The notes beneath the pieces were generated by a model that worked only from the letters and a program-made list of their open reading frames with translations, was not told the DNA's origin and made no database searches. Position numbers and translations under genes: made by a program. This document shows, piece after piece, positions 1-10,722 of a DNA stretch of 29,278 bases. Source of the DNA: Clarireedia homoeocarpa (taxonomy: Eukaryota > Ascomycota > Leotiomycetes > Helotiales > Rutstroemiaceae); contig LNKV01000100.1 in the NCBI GenBank assembly GCA_001465935.1, positions 10,745-40,022 of the forward strand, written 5' to 3'. How positions within the stretch are numbered: position 1 is the stretch's first letter; each line of letters begins with the position of its first letter.

Positions 1-890
1 TATTATAAATTATATATTATATTATAATTTATATTTTTAATTTTAAATATTATTAATTTTAATAAAATTTATATTTAAATTTTCTTAATTATATTATTAT
101 TTAATAATTAAAAATATTTATATTTTTTATAAATAAAATTTAAAATAATTTTTAAAATAAAAATTATATATATAAATTTTTTTAATTAAATATTTAAATA
201 AAATAGTTTTTTTTTAAATTTTATATAAATATAAATAAAAGAAATTAAATTTATCTATTTTAAATTATAAAAATATAATAAATTAAATTATTAATTATAA
301 AATTATTAATAATTAACTTTATTTTAATAAAATAAAATAAATATAATATTTATAAATATTATTAATTAATCTTTTAAATAATAATAATAATAATAATTTA
401 AAATAAAAAATAATTAAATTAATAAACTATAAGATAATAATTAAAGTAATAAATTATTATTATAAAAAATTATTTTATTATATATATAATAATATTTATA
501 TTTAAAATTTTATAAAAATAATATTTTAAATTATTTTCAAAAAAGAAAATATTTAATAATAAAAAATAAAATAATTAATAATAAATTAAATTAAATTTAA
601 ATATATTAATAAATAATTTTAATAACTTGTTTTATTATATTAAAATTATTATAATATTATAATAATAATAAATTATATTTTAATTAATTTTTATATTTTT
701 TAATATTTTATATATTTTTATAATTTTTTATTTATTTAATTTAAATATTATATTAATTATTTAAATTATAAGATTTAATTAAATCTCTTTATTAAATTTT
801 AATATATTAGATTATTTAGTTATTAATAGATTAAATTAAGTTGTAGAAAAAAGTATCTTATTTAATAAAGTAAATTACTTAATAAAGTCG
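1..890. other. AT-rich island, probably RIP-degraded repeat
   Basis: Nearly every base is A or T for about 890 bases, with only scattered G or C, and no open frame of useful length on either strand. Composition changes abruptly near 885-900 into ordinary fungal sequence. This is the usual look of an old transposon or duplicated sequence mutated by RIP in a filamentous ascomycete. No tRNA, rRNA or mitochondrial gene is recognisable, so a mitochondrial insertion is less likely. What the original element was cannot be read. Confidence 0.75.
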
Positions 891-1081
891 CACGTTATAT
901 ACTACCCCGTTTCAACCTTATAAATCAAGGGAAAATTCAGGATATCTTGATAGCATAGCCCCTCTACTCTTGTTTTCTTCTTAATCTTTCCATCGAACAT
1001 ATTCTCTAGTTCTACAATACCCAATATTTTTCCCACAAACTTTTGACAATATCGCAGCTACTTAGCAACAATTCCAAGAAG

Positions 1082-2507
1082 ATGCCACTCTTAGATCTAC
1101 CCGCAGAGCTCCTTCATAAAGTCTTACTTCATGCTGTTCTTGCACGTGAGGTTAAGAGAGCTTTAAGGCTAAGGCTTGTATGCAGTAAGTTTGACACCTT
1201 TTTTTATTAGCTATTCCATTCTTTCGCCGATTAATAAATTGTATTTAGAGCGATTCTGCCAAGAAATTCAATCGGCACTTTTTGAGTCGCAACTTCTAGA
1301 CTCTTTCTACACATGGAAAGTTCTCTCGGATTGGTATATTGAGAATGATCATGGAGCTAGCAAATTCTGGCACTCCTACCTTGTTTACAAAGTTCAGAGT
1401 GGGGCTCCTCAGCGTCGCTTTCTCGATATACTCCAAGTCGCTCAACGTGTATGTCAAGAAACAAGCGCCGATCTGGTTACTACGATAGAAAATCTATGTT
1501 GGCCAGCGCTGCAAGAAGGAACAAACCCTTCCAATGATAATTGCAAATTAGAGAACATGCCAACGGACCCCGAACTCGATCTCCTATGCGCCGCTGCATA
1601 TCTCAATATAATCCCTTTGGCTAAACGCTTACTAGCAGAAGGTTATTGTCCTAGCGACGATAGTGTTCTCTTTTCTTCGCCTATGCGACTCGCCGCATGG
1701 GCTGGGAATACACAAATACTCGAAATGTTCCAGGAACACTTGCCTGAACTGGACGCTTTCGACCCACCGAGTATGACTGGCAATTGGATGGGGAAGCTAG
1801 GACCAGCCTCAATGATAGGAGCGGCGATCCGTGGTGATATTAACATGCTCCGTATTGCCGTATATCCTCCTTCACGTACTACACCAGAGAGCACCGATTT
1901 TATGGGCGAGTCCTTTGGAAAGGTAAATCGCTATTCAAAGACGGGAAATCCACTTAGCCTAGTTCAAGGGATTACGAGGGATGTCGAGGTATACAAGTAC
2001 CTTGGTAACTTCTTTGGTAACAACGATTTAATGTCTATTACCCTTGCAAAGCATGCTCGTTTGGGCAACCTTGAAATGGTGCGATATCTCCTTGATATAG
2101 GCGCAGACATCCGCGGAAGCGATGGTCGCAACTCGAACCCCCTAGTCGAAGCATGTCGACGGTGCCACGAAGATGTTGTTGACCTCTTATTGGAGCGAGG
2201 TGCTGATCCAGATTTCGACGGTGATGAGAACAGATTGCAGGGTGAGAGTGCGATAGCTATGGCAGCGAAAGCAGGAAGTCTCACCATTGTTCGGAAGCTT
2301 TTGAATCACGGCGTCGATTTAAGCCGCGACAGGATGAGCATGGGCTTCACAGTTGGTTACAAAGCTCTGGATGGGGCGGTACAGGCTGAGCATACTACTA
2401 TAGTGAAGCTGCTCCTGGAATCAGGTATTGATTTGGAATATTACAAGGAACCAATAATAAAAAAAGCTTTATCTGAAGGTCTCGACTCAATGGCTGAGTT
2501 ATTATAA
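1082..2507 (+). CDS. F-box-like/ankyrin-repeat protein (two exons)
   Basis: The start is ATG at 1082. Exon 1 (1082-1184) encodes an F-box-like helix pair beginning MPLLDLPAELLHKVLL and ending in LRLVCKRF across the splice. The intron is 1185-1248 (GTAAGT...TTTAG, 64 nt), and exon 2 runs 1249-2507, giving about 453 aa. Without the splice the F-box half is lost. About six to seven ankyrin-type repeats fill the rest, clearest near the C-terminus (LGNLEMVRYLLDIGAD, HEDVVDLLLERGADPD, GSLTIVRKLLNHGVD, HTTIVKLLLESGID). F-box proteins of this layout usually act as SCF ubiquitin-ligase adaptors, with ankyrins holding the target; that role is inferred from the family. The frame ends where an AT island begins, so the C-terminus may have been trimmed by mutation. 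The target is unknown. Confidence 0.8.
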
Positions 2508-2640
2508 TAAGAATAAATATATCTTAGTTATTAATAAATAGATTTGAACTTTAACTTTATTTTTAATATAATTTTATTCTTTTGATATTATAATATAATA
2601 TTATATTTTTATATAATAAAATTCAAATATTTCAGTCTAG
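2508..2640. other. Small AT-rich island between two ankyrin genes
   Basis: About 130 bases of strongly A/T sequence lie between the stop of the F-box/ankyrin gene (+) and the decayed ankyrin end of the NACHT-ankyrin fragment (-). The last ankyrin codons on the minus strand run into it, so it probably holds the eroded 3' ends of both genes. No separate gene is visible. Confidence 0.6.
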
Positions 2641-3520
2641 GATTGGCGCCACCCACCAGTAGAAGCTGCACCACTTTCTCATATTCTTTTTCAGCCGCTA
2701 GTGACACCGGTGTGCACCCATTATAATCTCTTGCGTCGAGCTCCAGATCAGCATTATTCATTAGAAGCTCCAAAATATCCTGATGGCCAGCATACGCAGC
2801 CCAAACAAGGGGTAAAAACCCGTAACTGTCCCTCTAATCAACATATGCATCTTCGTTTTTAAGCACGTCGCGAAAAATTCTAGACACTACGCAGTATGCA
2901 GCCACATGTAGAGCATTTACATCGAACATCCTTCGCTCCACTTGTTCTCATCTTGTATCAGAGGATACACCTGTACTGTCATCATGGCTTGCCAAGCTGC
3001 TTCCCTCTTTTGCTCGTTCCGCAGTAGTCCTGTAGCATGTGGAAATGAGGACCTTGCGCCTTGAGCGTGCTGGCTTCAGTACAATGCTGCATATTTAAAC
3101 AATGGCCACTTCACTTTCCACTCTTCGCATTCGGCATCGCCTTTGCATGATTTGTTTTCAAATGCTGAAAGTGAAAGAAATGCAATGCATACTTGGGCAA
3201 TTTCTCTCTCGGCACCTGGACACCAATGCTCTACCCTATACCCAAGGTCATCCTCTGTTTGGCTGTGATGGGTGCGGACCATCCTGCTTGCGTGATTTAT
3301 ATTCATCAATCCACGGCTATTTGGAATGTCCTCCATCGTTGGCAAGTTTTATAGCTTGAATTGGGGACACTCAGTATCGATAGCCAGAGCATATTGAAGC
3401 TCAAAGAAGGTGAATTGCCGCTTCGAAAAGACGAGCCATTTCAGGAGTTGTTTGGCTAGGTTCATGACGGATCCTTGACCATCGTCATTGCCTAAACCAC
3501 ATAATACTATCTTGGCTTCT
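2610..3520 (-). pseudogene. Decayed NACHT-ankyrin (NLR-like) gene fragment
   Basis: Read on the minus strand from about 3520, it starts in the helical segment that follows a NACHT ATPase domain in fungal NLR-like proteins (LAKQLLKWLVFSKRQF, then FELQYALAI, then NLPTMEDI). It continues through the linker (GAEREIAQVCIAFLSLSAFE, then WPLFKYAALY). Next come ankyrin repeats in another frame (GFLPLVWAAYAGHQDILELL, then GCTPVSLAAEKEYEKVVQLL). In-frame stops lie at 3349-3351 (TAA), at about 3074-3076 (TGA where tryptophan is expected) and at about 2832-2834 (TAG), and there is a frameshift near 2925-2935. These changes are RIP-like. The NACHT domain itself (P-loop, Walker B) is absent, so this is only the C-terminal part. 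The family acts in non-self recognition and programmed cell death; this copy cannot encode a working protein. Confidence 0.8.
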
Positions 3521-3547
3521 TGAGATCCCCTGCTCCACCTGTCACAA

Positions 3548-4797
3548 CTACCAGTGTATACCAAACAAAGTTTCCACAGTACGCAATGCCTGTGGGCCCT
3601 GTACATCTACATATCCATACCCGCTTCCCATCATTATATGTACAAGGCCGCAGCCCGGATCCCAAGCAATAGGATTCGTCCCCCTCTGCCCCACAACGGC
3701 AAAAGATATGAGCGAAAATATTGAAAGCATAGTATAGACGTATCCAACAACAGCGATCACATCCTTGATTCGGAATCGGTACCAGGCGGCTAAACATAAG
3801 CCTAAGAGAAACAATCCGTACCCGAGGAGTATCGGGGATGCGCCCAACGAGACCAAATACGTCGTGTTCGTCGGATCGAAAAGTAGGGCGTTCACATCGC
3901 AATGGAACGGCGAGAGATCAAACGAGGAGACAACGCTGTATTGCGGTGCCGTGCCGTGCGATTTGTAAAACAGCCCCAACGCGACAGCGCTCGCTGCAAA
4001 TTGCAAGAGGGCGAGTGAGATGATGATCCATCGGAGCTTGAAGTAATAACGGGTGGGAATATCGGTGCGAAGGGTTGCAAAGTATCCTAAAACCGAAAGG
4101 AAATTGACAGGGGACAGCATGTCGTGAGAGGCGAATGGGTGAATTATGATTTTCAGAAATGAACGCCACCAAAGCCCTGTATTGACCGTGGTGAGTAGGA
4201 GGACGGCCCACCACTTTATGTTTTTGAGTGTGCTGCTGGATAGAGATGTCACTAAATGATCAAGAGCAGGGATTTCGGTGAACTTACAGTTTCTTTCCAG
4301 TCGACGTTGGGTCTTGAGCAGAAGATTCCTTTCTGTTATAACAAGTTAACCTGAGGCTCAGCCAGATGAAGAGGAAAGAATCCGCACGACGGGTCTACCA
4401 AGGGTACGGAGTCCAAGTCATCAAGCTCCCCATCGCGGTCTTGCTTTTTATACCACAGCATCAAAGCCACATTAGAGATGATCCAAAGAACAATATTCAC
4501 GAAAACATTCAGCCATGTTAGAGAGAAAGCGCCATCTTCGGGGACTGACGGCAACACGGTGTAATTCCAGAAGCGATTGCAAAATTCCACGGAGGATAAA
4601 TTAGCATTAGTAGGCAGAGGAACTCCGCTTCCGACGTCGGGTATAGGTGTAGTAGCATTGCTTGGTGGGATTGCACAGGGTCCAAAATGTGTATTCTTGT
4701 AGAATTCAAAGTGGGTTTGATTCCAGGCGCGACACGTTAGCGGTAGTGCCAGAATAATTAGACCAGCTCGCAGTAGCAGAGATGTTGTTTGAATCAT
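3548..4797 (-). CDS. Secreted/multi-pass membrane protein of unknown family
   Basis: The start is ATG at 4797 and the stop is at 3548. The first exon encodes a hydrophobic signal peptide (about residues 1-24), an extracellular part with several N-glycosylation sites (NQT, NAT, NLS, NYT) and a first membrane helix (WLNVFVNIVLWIISNVALML). The last exon encodes about four further hydrophobic helices (around IKWWAVLLLTTVNTGLWW, LRWIIISLALLQFAASAVAL, ILLGYGLFLLGLCLAAWY and VIAVVGYVYTMLSIFSLISF). The last intron is well supported (donor GTAAGT near 4286, acceptor TTTAG near 4252). The first intron is not resolved: a donor in phase 0 near 4395-4415 or at 4350, joined to an acceptor near 4313, keeps the frame. 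A single gene with two introns is the best model. I do not recognise the family. The gene lies just upstream of the NACHT-ankyrin relic. Confidence 0.6.
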
Positions 4798-6410
4798 TTT
4801 TATTTGGTGTGAGGAAAGAAGATGATCTGATCTTGTACTGGTTTTATGTCTTCGCGTCCAACGATGTCACCAAGGTACCTTATAGCACTATAAAGTAGAT
4901 TGGGTTCATCCAAACAGGATAAACTAAGGAGAAATGAGGCTTTACATATAAGAACAAATAGGCAGCTATACATAAACGCTGAAGCTAGGTCTAGTTAGAT
5001 TGATGTGATTACGTAAATAACACTTAATCCTTTAAACCGGGTATAACTAACCTTGTCAAAGCTAATTTAAATATTACGGGCCTCTGGTTAGAATATATAT
5101 AAAGATCTAAAGCGACTATCTCCTATAGGACTGGAGTTGGAGAGCCCCTAACCTGCTACTCATCTTCTTCGACCTGCTCCACTCCTTTTCGGTCATCATT
5201 CCCGTTTTTATACCTATCCTTATTCCCATTCTTATTCCCCTCATTGGTGTTCTTCTTATCAACCTTCCTCTTTATTCCTATCCTTATTCCCATTCTTATT
5301 TCCCTCATTGCTGTCCGTCTTATCAACCTTCCTCCTTATTCGTAACCTTTTCCCTTTTGATCTCCCTATCCATGCCCCCATCCTCATAATCATCAAGCAT
5401 TTCCCAATCATCAAACTCCTCCCCTTTTCCGTACGTCATAGTCTTCTTCCTCTTTCTTCTAGCCACCCCCACTTTCCTTCCCGGTTTCCTCAACGTCCCC
5501 TCTAACCAGGTTCACAGTGTTAGTCTCCCCCTCTTTGGTGTACTTTTCCTCTTCACGCTTTAAGCCTATAGGCTATCTGTCCGTCTGTACTCGTAGAATC
5601 ACTCGATTGTGTGATACAGTAAATGAGAAAGACAAACAAAACATCCAAACAAAGATAAGACAATACACGGACTACGACAAAAAGTGTGCATGATTCTTCT
5701 CTCATTATATTCAACTATACAATTCGGACTCAGTCGGTTAATAAAGTGGCTGACTTTCCCATCCAAGCACTTGTCCAATGATCCATTCGTGGCCTTCATG
5801 CCCTCTCTCACACTCACTCACTTTGTTCTTTGTCATTCCTCTGCATTCAACTTTCCTAAGATATGATATCTCTGTCGTTTGTCCTATCCTTTCCTATTTC
5901 CGTTCTTACTCTTCTCAATAAACTCACAGAAACACCCACAAGTCCCTCCTCTCTACCCTCCCACAACCCTATGCGTCAACTGCATTACCTTAACAGACAA
6001 TCAATCAATCAAGCATAGTATCTTTGCCACCTACCCGCTCATCCCCCCCTTCCCTTGTCTGCACAGAAAAAAAAACTCCTAAAACGCCATCGCTGACCAT
6101 TAAATTGTCAGCTACCCGTTCCCACCACCACTTATCGTTATACAAAGGTACCTTTCCCACCAAGTCATGCCAACCTATCCAGAAGTTTCATAACCTCGTA
6201 ACCAAAGAAAACGACAGCCATAGCTGAAGTCGCTATGAAATCCAACCACCCACTCTCCCAGGAAAGTCCTAGAAAACAAATGAAAGAGGTATCAAGAACA
6301 AAAAGGAATAGAAAAAAAAAGAAAGAAAAAAAAAAAGAAAATTAGTAGTACAAGAAGTCTATAACATTCCCCGCCAAGCCATTAACCATCTCATTCCAGT
6401 CAGGATCACA
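4798..6410. other. Gene-free, simple-sequence and pyrimidine-rich stretch
   Basis: This lies between the start of the unknown membrane protein gene and the 3' end of the rhodopsin-fold gene, both on the minus strand. The first part (4798-5150) is presumably the promoter of the membrane protein gene. From about 5150 to 5560 and 5700 to 6080 the plus strand is strongly C/T with few purines. A 64-bp tandem duplication lies at 5213-5340 and an A-rich tract at about 6306-6342. Short open frames here are low complexity and show no recognisable protein. Confidence 0.5.
5213..5340 (+). repeat. 64-bp tandem duplication
   Basis: Unit 1 is 5213-5276 and unit 2 is 5277-5340. They start with the same CCTATCCTTATTCCCATTCT and differ at only a handful of positions. 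The unit is almost pure pyrimidine with TTATC/AACC steps. Confidence 0.85.
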
Positions 6411-8044
6411 TCACTGTCGCAACAAGCCCCCCACGTCCTGCAACGAGAGATTAGTCTCCTGCCTGTTCAGATTTTCATGTGGCGGCTCCCTCTCCCTCGT
6501 CCTTTCCCTCGAACTTGGCTCCGGCCCATCCTGCAGAATTGTTTCTAATTCATACCCTGGGCTAGAAAATCTATTCAGCCTTACCCCTCTGTGTGCTACC
6601 AATAATCCCCCAATATCTTGCAACAACTGCGCTGATCCCCTCCTCGCCGGCGCAGGCGACAATCCATTTTCGTAAGACCAGGTAGTAGATATCGGCCCTT
6701 GTGTGCTAGACTCACCGTCCGTATCTAGAGTCCTTGTAGAGCTCACCCGACGGGGAGATTCTTGATCCAGAAGCCCACCTACATCGAAGAAAGATACACG
6801 ACGAGGCGACATCATCGAGGAAAGATCTTCGGAGATGTGCCGTGGAGGAGGCGACATCTTCGCCATATCGACATTATCACTATCGCTAGGAAATTGCCAT
6901 TCAGCGCGAGAGTGATGAGAGCGCACGGGAGCATTGCCCGGTATTGCCATCGGGGCTGGTCGTGGAGGGTGGGAGATAGAGCCGCGAAGTTCGGGGTCGA
7001 CTCCGAGGCCGAGATCGCGCACGAGATCTTCATCGCTACCCCAGTGGCGGGTGACAGTTCCGCGCCGACTGCCAGTGCGATCCATAGTGTCGCTTAGGGA
7101 GCCAAACTTCCAGCGGTGTTTCTTGACGCCTCGGTCTCGCACAAAGGAACCTAAAACTAAAGCGTTTGCTACAGCGGTGGCGAACAGTATTTCCACTGAA
7201 GCGAGTAGTGAGCGGTATTGCTGAGATCCGTGACGATCAATTATTTGCGGAAGCCTGTAAAGTGTAGTACCAGCAGGTATCAATGACCCAGCGAACAGTA
7301 ATACCAATTGAATCTTCCTCTTGAGATTCATCCTTGAACCAATAATGATAGGAACAGGAAATATAACGAGCAATAAATCCGTCAAAACGTTAACGCTGCC
7401 CATGACAAGAAGTTGAGCGTATCCTTGTCGGCATTTTGGACCGGGATCTGGGACGACTTGCCAGTAATGGGTAATTGGCTGGCACTCTGATATGTCGGCG
7501 ATGATGACTGCGATAAACGTGACAAGTAAAAACCACCTGATAAATACCAGCATCCGCTCGTGTGATGTGGTCCAGATATTGATTGTAAGCCTTTTGAAGA
7601 ATTCACTGATTGTGAGTTTGAGCATCCAGAGACTAGAGCGAAGCAAGTGTTAGTATTTGGAACAGAAGAGAAGGAGGAGGAGGAGAGGAGGGAAGCTTGG
7701 CAGGTATCTACTCACGTCGCGGCATAAAACAACCTCGACACCAAGACCAATCTACTTCCGATTTCTCGTCGATAAATAGCCCTTTCCGAAAAATCCTCAA
7801 TTGCCGCATTGTTTGTGCCAAACAATAGAATAACATGAACCAGCGCCATGCGACAAAATAGGGGGATCAGGCAGGCGAAAGCCAAGCGATCTTCTTTGAA
7901 CAGCTTCTCCGACCGTATATATCTCCCACACACACGAAACAGTATAATGACAGCCGCGAATAGCGTACACCACCAGCAAACCAAAAGCGTGGGTTTATCG
8001 TCACGAAAGGATCGAGCGGGAGGAGGGGACGTGTATATTGACAT
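6411..8044 (-). CDS. Fungal rhodopsin-fold (7-TM) integral membrane protein
   Basis: The start is ATG at 8044 (MSIYTSPPPARSF). Exon 1 is 8044-7716, the intron is 7715-7633 (GTGAGT...CTAAC...CTCTAG, 83 nt), and exon 2 is 7632-6411, giving 516 aa. The N-terminal 270 residues have the seven hydrophobic helices and landmarks of the fungal 'rhodopsin domain' membrane proteins related to PTH11-type receptors: FRVCGRYIRSEKLFKEDRLA after helix 1, KLTISEFFKRL after helix 3, a CQPITHYW loop with a downstream cysteine, and LLLVIFPVPII followed by KRKIQLVLLFAGSL. The long tail (about 275-516) is polar, Ser/Pro/Arg-rich and carries a DVGGLL-type motif three times. It is probably a plasma-membrane sensor or receptor-like protein; the ligand is unknown and retinal binding is not expected for this family. 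Confidence 0.85.
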
Positions 8045-8770
8045 GATCTCGAGGGTAGAGCGAAACCACGCCCGTCTACCGCAGAGGGTGAGACGAGCGA
8101 GGGGGTGAAGCTTTGCGCAAGATTGGACCTCGATGTGAAATGCGACGTAGTTTCTGCTCTCATTCAATTGTCTGTATTTCGATCCAATTTTCGCCGATTC
8201 CAACTATACCGTTGCCCTCGTAAATGGACGCACATGGACCGTCGCATGACAGGACTCGAAAATAGTGTAGTAGCAGGTACAGGAAGGACAGTGCGGGCGA
8301 ACGGGTGAGTTGCCGAGTCTCAAAGATAGGGCTGCGTTCAAACGGTCGGGTCGCGTGCGCACTTGATTTATTTTATTTTATATATATATTTTTCTTTTCT
8401 GTTTCAGAAACATATATAATACATGTATATAATAAATATAAAATGATTCGCACTTTGTATGACGTTCGGTAAGGTCGAATATTGCAGCGGAGAATTATTT
8501 CAGAGACAATTGTGATTGTGTTTGGAAGAGGTTCGAATCGAATATCTAGAATTTCTCCGGGCTCGGTGACAGACAGATTGGTGGAGAATTTCAAGGTAGC
8601 CGAGTAACAAGTTTCCGGATGGGAGAAAATGAAGCAAAATTGGGAAGAGAATCCGAAATGGCGTTTGTCGATTCCGCACGAGAGAGAGAGAATGTGGTGA
8701 GACGGTGAAGGATATGTGCGTATGGTATATAGTGGTGTATGGCTGTGGTACTTTTCAAATCGTCTCTATC

Positions 8771-8820
8771 GCAGGTGCAGGTGTAGGTAGGTTGCAGGTG
8801 CAGGTGCAGGTGCAGCAGGT
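8771..8820 (+). repeat. GCAGGT hexamer repeat
   Basis: Imperfect tandem copies of GCAGGT, with one diverged GTAGGT stretch in the middle. Confidence 0.8.
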
Positions 8821-8973
8821 ACGAGCACTCGTAGATAAGTGAATCGCCTCATGAAATTCGGGGCTGATATCTGGATTTAGAAACTTGGGAGGGATTGTCC
8901 AAAACTCAGAATTTCTGCAGCTTCCCAATTGGAGTAGCTTCTACTTCCAGAAAGGTTTCCTTGCAAAGATAAA

Positions 8974-9005
8974 GAGGGAGAGAGGGAGAGAGGGAGAGAG
9001 GGAGA
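8974..9005 (+). repeat. GAGGGAGA octamer repeat, four copies
   Basis: Four perfect tandem copies of the 8-bp unit GAGGGAGA, a pure purine run. Confidence 0.9.
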
Positions 9006-9080
9006 TGGGGGTGAATCCGGCCGGTATGGTGCAACTGGTGCGGTTTGGAGGAGCTTTCATCTATCGATAGGATGAGCTGG

Positions 9081-9130
9081 GATGGGAAAGGAGGGGACAG
9101 GATGGGATAGGATGGGACAGGATGGGATAT
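9081..9130 (+). repeat. GATGGGAYAG decamer repeat, about five copies
   Basis: Five adjacent 10-bp units of the form GATGGGATAG or GATGGGACAG, with one variant unit (GAGGGGACAG). Confidence 0.85.
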
Positions 9131-9438
9131 GTGGAATGATATAAGCCATCCTAATGCATGGGATAGGTCGGAGTATGGCATGATACGAAGCGGTCGGTAT
9201 CGGAGGAGTTAATCTCCATCCTTGTCTTTGTTGCACATGCCGTCAGTTCGCAATGGCAGCCAGCGACTGGTGGCGGTCGCGGTATCGATGTCACGATTCC
9301 GATCCTTCATAGAAGAACCTTGACCTTGACCGGGGCGATAGCAAGAGATGCGGATAAGCCGTAAACGATTCATCCTCGGCATGGCGCGGGAAGATATTGT
9401 TGCGGTTCAATGGGAGGCTGATAGAACTAGAACTACCC

Positions 9439-9474
9439 AAGCCATTTGGGTGACTCCAAGCCATTTGGGTGACT
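9439..9474 (+). repeat. 17-bp direct repeat, two copies
   Basis: AAGCCATTTGGGTGACT occurs at 9439-9455 and again at 9458-9474, identical, with two bases between. Confidence 0.9.
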
Positions 9475-9900
9475 TGGTTCTAGCCCAAAGAGAAGTGCAA
9501 GGCGAGTACGATAAGAAGAGGTGTGCAAGCCACCGACCCACCGGTTGAGGATTTGGCTGTTGGGCTTGGTTGCACTCGGTTGCACTCGGTTGGTCGATGT
9601 GGACGGAGAACCCTTGGCACTTGGTGCGACCGGGCTGCGACTGGGCTGCGACTCGACTGGGATGCTGCATACTAAGGGGAGGCACAGCATGCGAACTGCC
9701 TCGGTGTACAGGAGTGAGTGGCACGAGTGGAGCGGAGTGATAGCGATAGACTTGTTAAAGCGTGTGGAATCACAGATATCGATAAGCCATCAGCATCAGC
9801 GTCAGCATTTGGCATCGTATTCATTGTCAATCATTATTCTGATCCTTCGTACTGTAGCCCGCGTCACCGATCAGATCCAACTTGGCTAACACAGGAAAGA

Positions 9901-9983
9901 TACAAGAGTACAAGAGTACATATACAAGAGTACAGTACTGCCTAGAGCAACGCCTAGAGCAACGCCTACTTCGTAGAGCAATG
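9901..9983 (+). repeat. Compound short repeat cluster
   Basis: TACAAGAGTAC-type units occur three times (from 9901, 9909 and 9923). They are followed by two copies of GCCTAGAGCAAC (9940-9951 and 9952-9963) and diverged TAGAGCAA copies. Confidence 0.8.
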
Positions 9984-10431
9984 TCTAGTCTAGAGCTGAA
10001 TCTTGCCTTGCAGTGAGTGCCCTATCTATCCCCCAACGTCAGGTACAAGGGGACCTGGTAGCTCTCCGGCCAGGAGATGTTACTGTTACTGTTACTGTAC
10101 AATGACTCTCTAACTATAAGTACTATAAGTCACCCTATCAATTTTATATCCTCCAACGTATCCCACGTTTCAACCAAACTCACCGCGCCCGCCCTAATTC
10201 GAGCAAGTCCGCGCACATGCAATAAAAGGATAATTCCGAGGATAAGGACCACACACTAACAGTTACAGGGTTATTCATTGGCGCTGGATGATGACAAGAC
10301 AGGGGGACCACGCAATGGCAGGCGCATTGTTTTTTTTTTTTTTTTTTCCCTTTGCTCGCGTGTGGGTTTTCCCCTTCAATATAACATAACATTCAGGTGG
10401 CTGCGAGTGGCGTGACGAGGCAGTTATCTGA

Positions 10432-10468
10432 CGGCGGGAAAAGCGGCGGGAAGAGCGGCGGGAAGAGA
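10432..10468 (+). repeat. GCGGCGGGAAGA 12-bp repeat, three copies
   Basis: Three adjacent near-identical 12-bp units; the first differs by one base. Confidence 0.85.
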
Positions 10469-10605
10469 TAAATTAGAGCAAAGCATTGTACAGTATAGCA
10501 TATAGCACAGCATTTGGTGCGGGATAGGAGACTTATGAAAGTGATGATAGTGAATTTGACAAGTATTGAGTGAGGGGAGTAAGGGAGAGAAATTGACCAA
10601 TTAAA

Positions 10606-10662
10606 GGGGACTAATTCGAGGGGGACTAATTCGAGGGGGACTAATTCGAGGGGGACTAATTC
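10606..10662 (+). repeat. 15-bp tandem repeat, 3.8 copies
   Basis: GGGGACTAATTCGAG is repeated exactly at 10606-10620, 10621-10635 and 10636-10650, followed by a 12-base partial copy to 10662. It has no spacers, so it is a minisatellite rather than an array of repeats and spacers. Confidence 0.95.
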
Positions 10663-10722
10663 ACCATACGGATCGGATCGACCCTTTTGAGAACGGAGAA
10701 CGGTAGAGTGCGTATAGAAAGG

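Noticed and set aside
1..890. Mitochondrial DNA insertion
   Set aside because: The composition fits, but no tRNA, rRNA or respiratory-chain reading frame can be recognised, and similar islands recur in the window next to RIP-like lesions.
3548..3570. Extra short intron and exon at the 3' end of the unknown membrane protein gene
   Set aside because: The possible GTATAC...GACAG intron is only about 23 nt; the stop at 3548 is simpler.
4333..4350. 18-nt GT...AG intron in the unknown membrane protein gene
   Set aside because: Too short for a spliceosomal intron and it does not repair the frame.
9407..9889. Overlapping open frames on both strands in the repeat-rich intergenic region
   Set aside because: They follow the short direct repeats, have no family features and no plausible start context.
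10606..10662. CRISPR-like array
   Set aside because: The 15-bp units are directly joined with no spacers, and the genome is eukaryotic.
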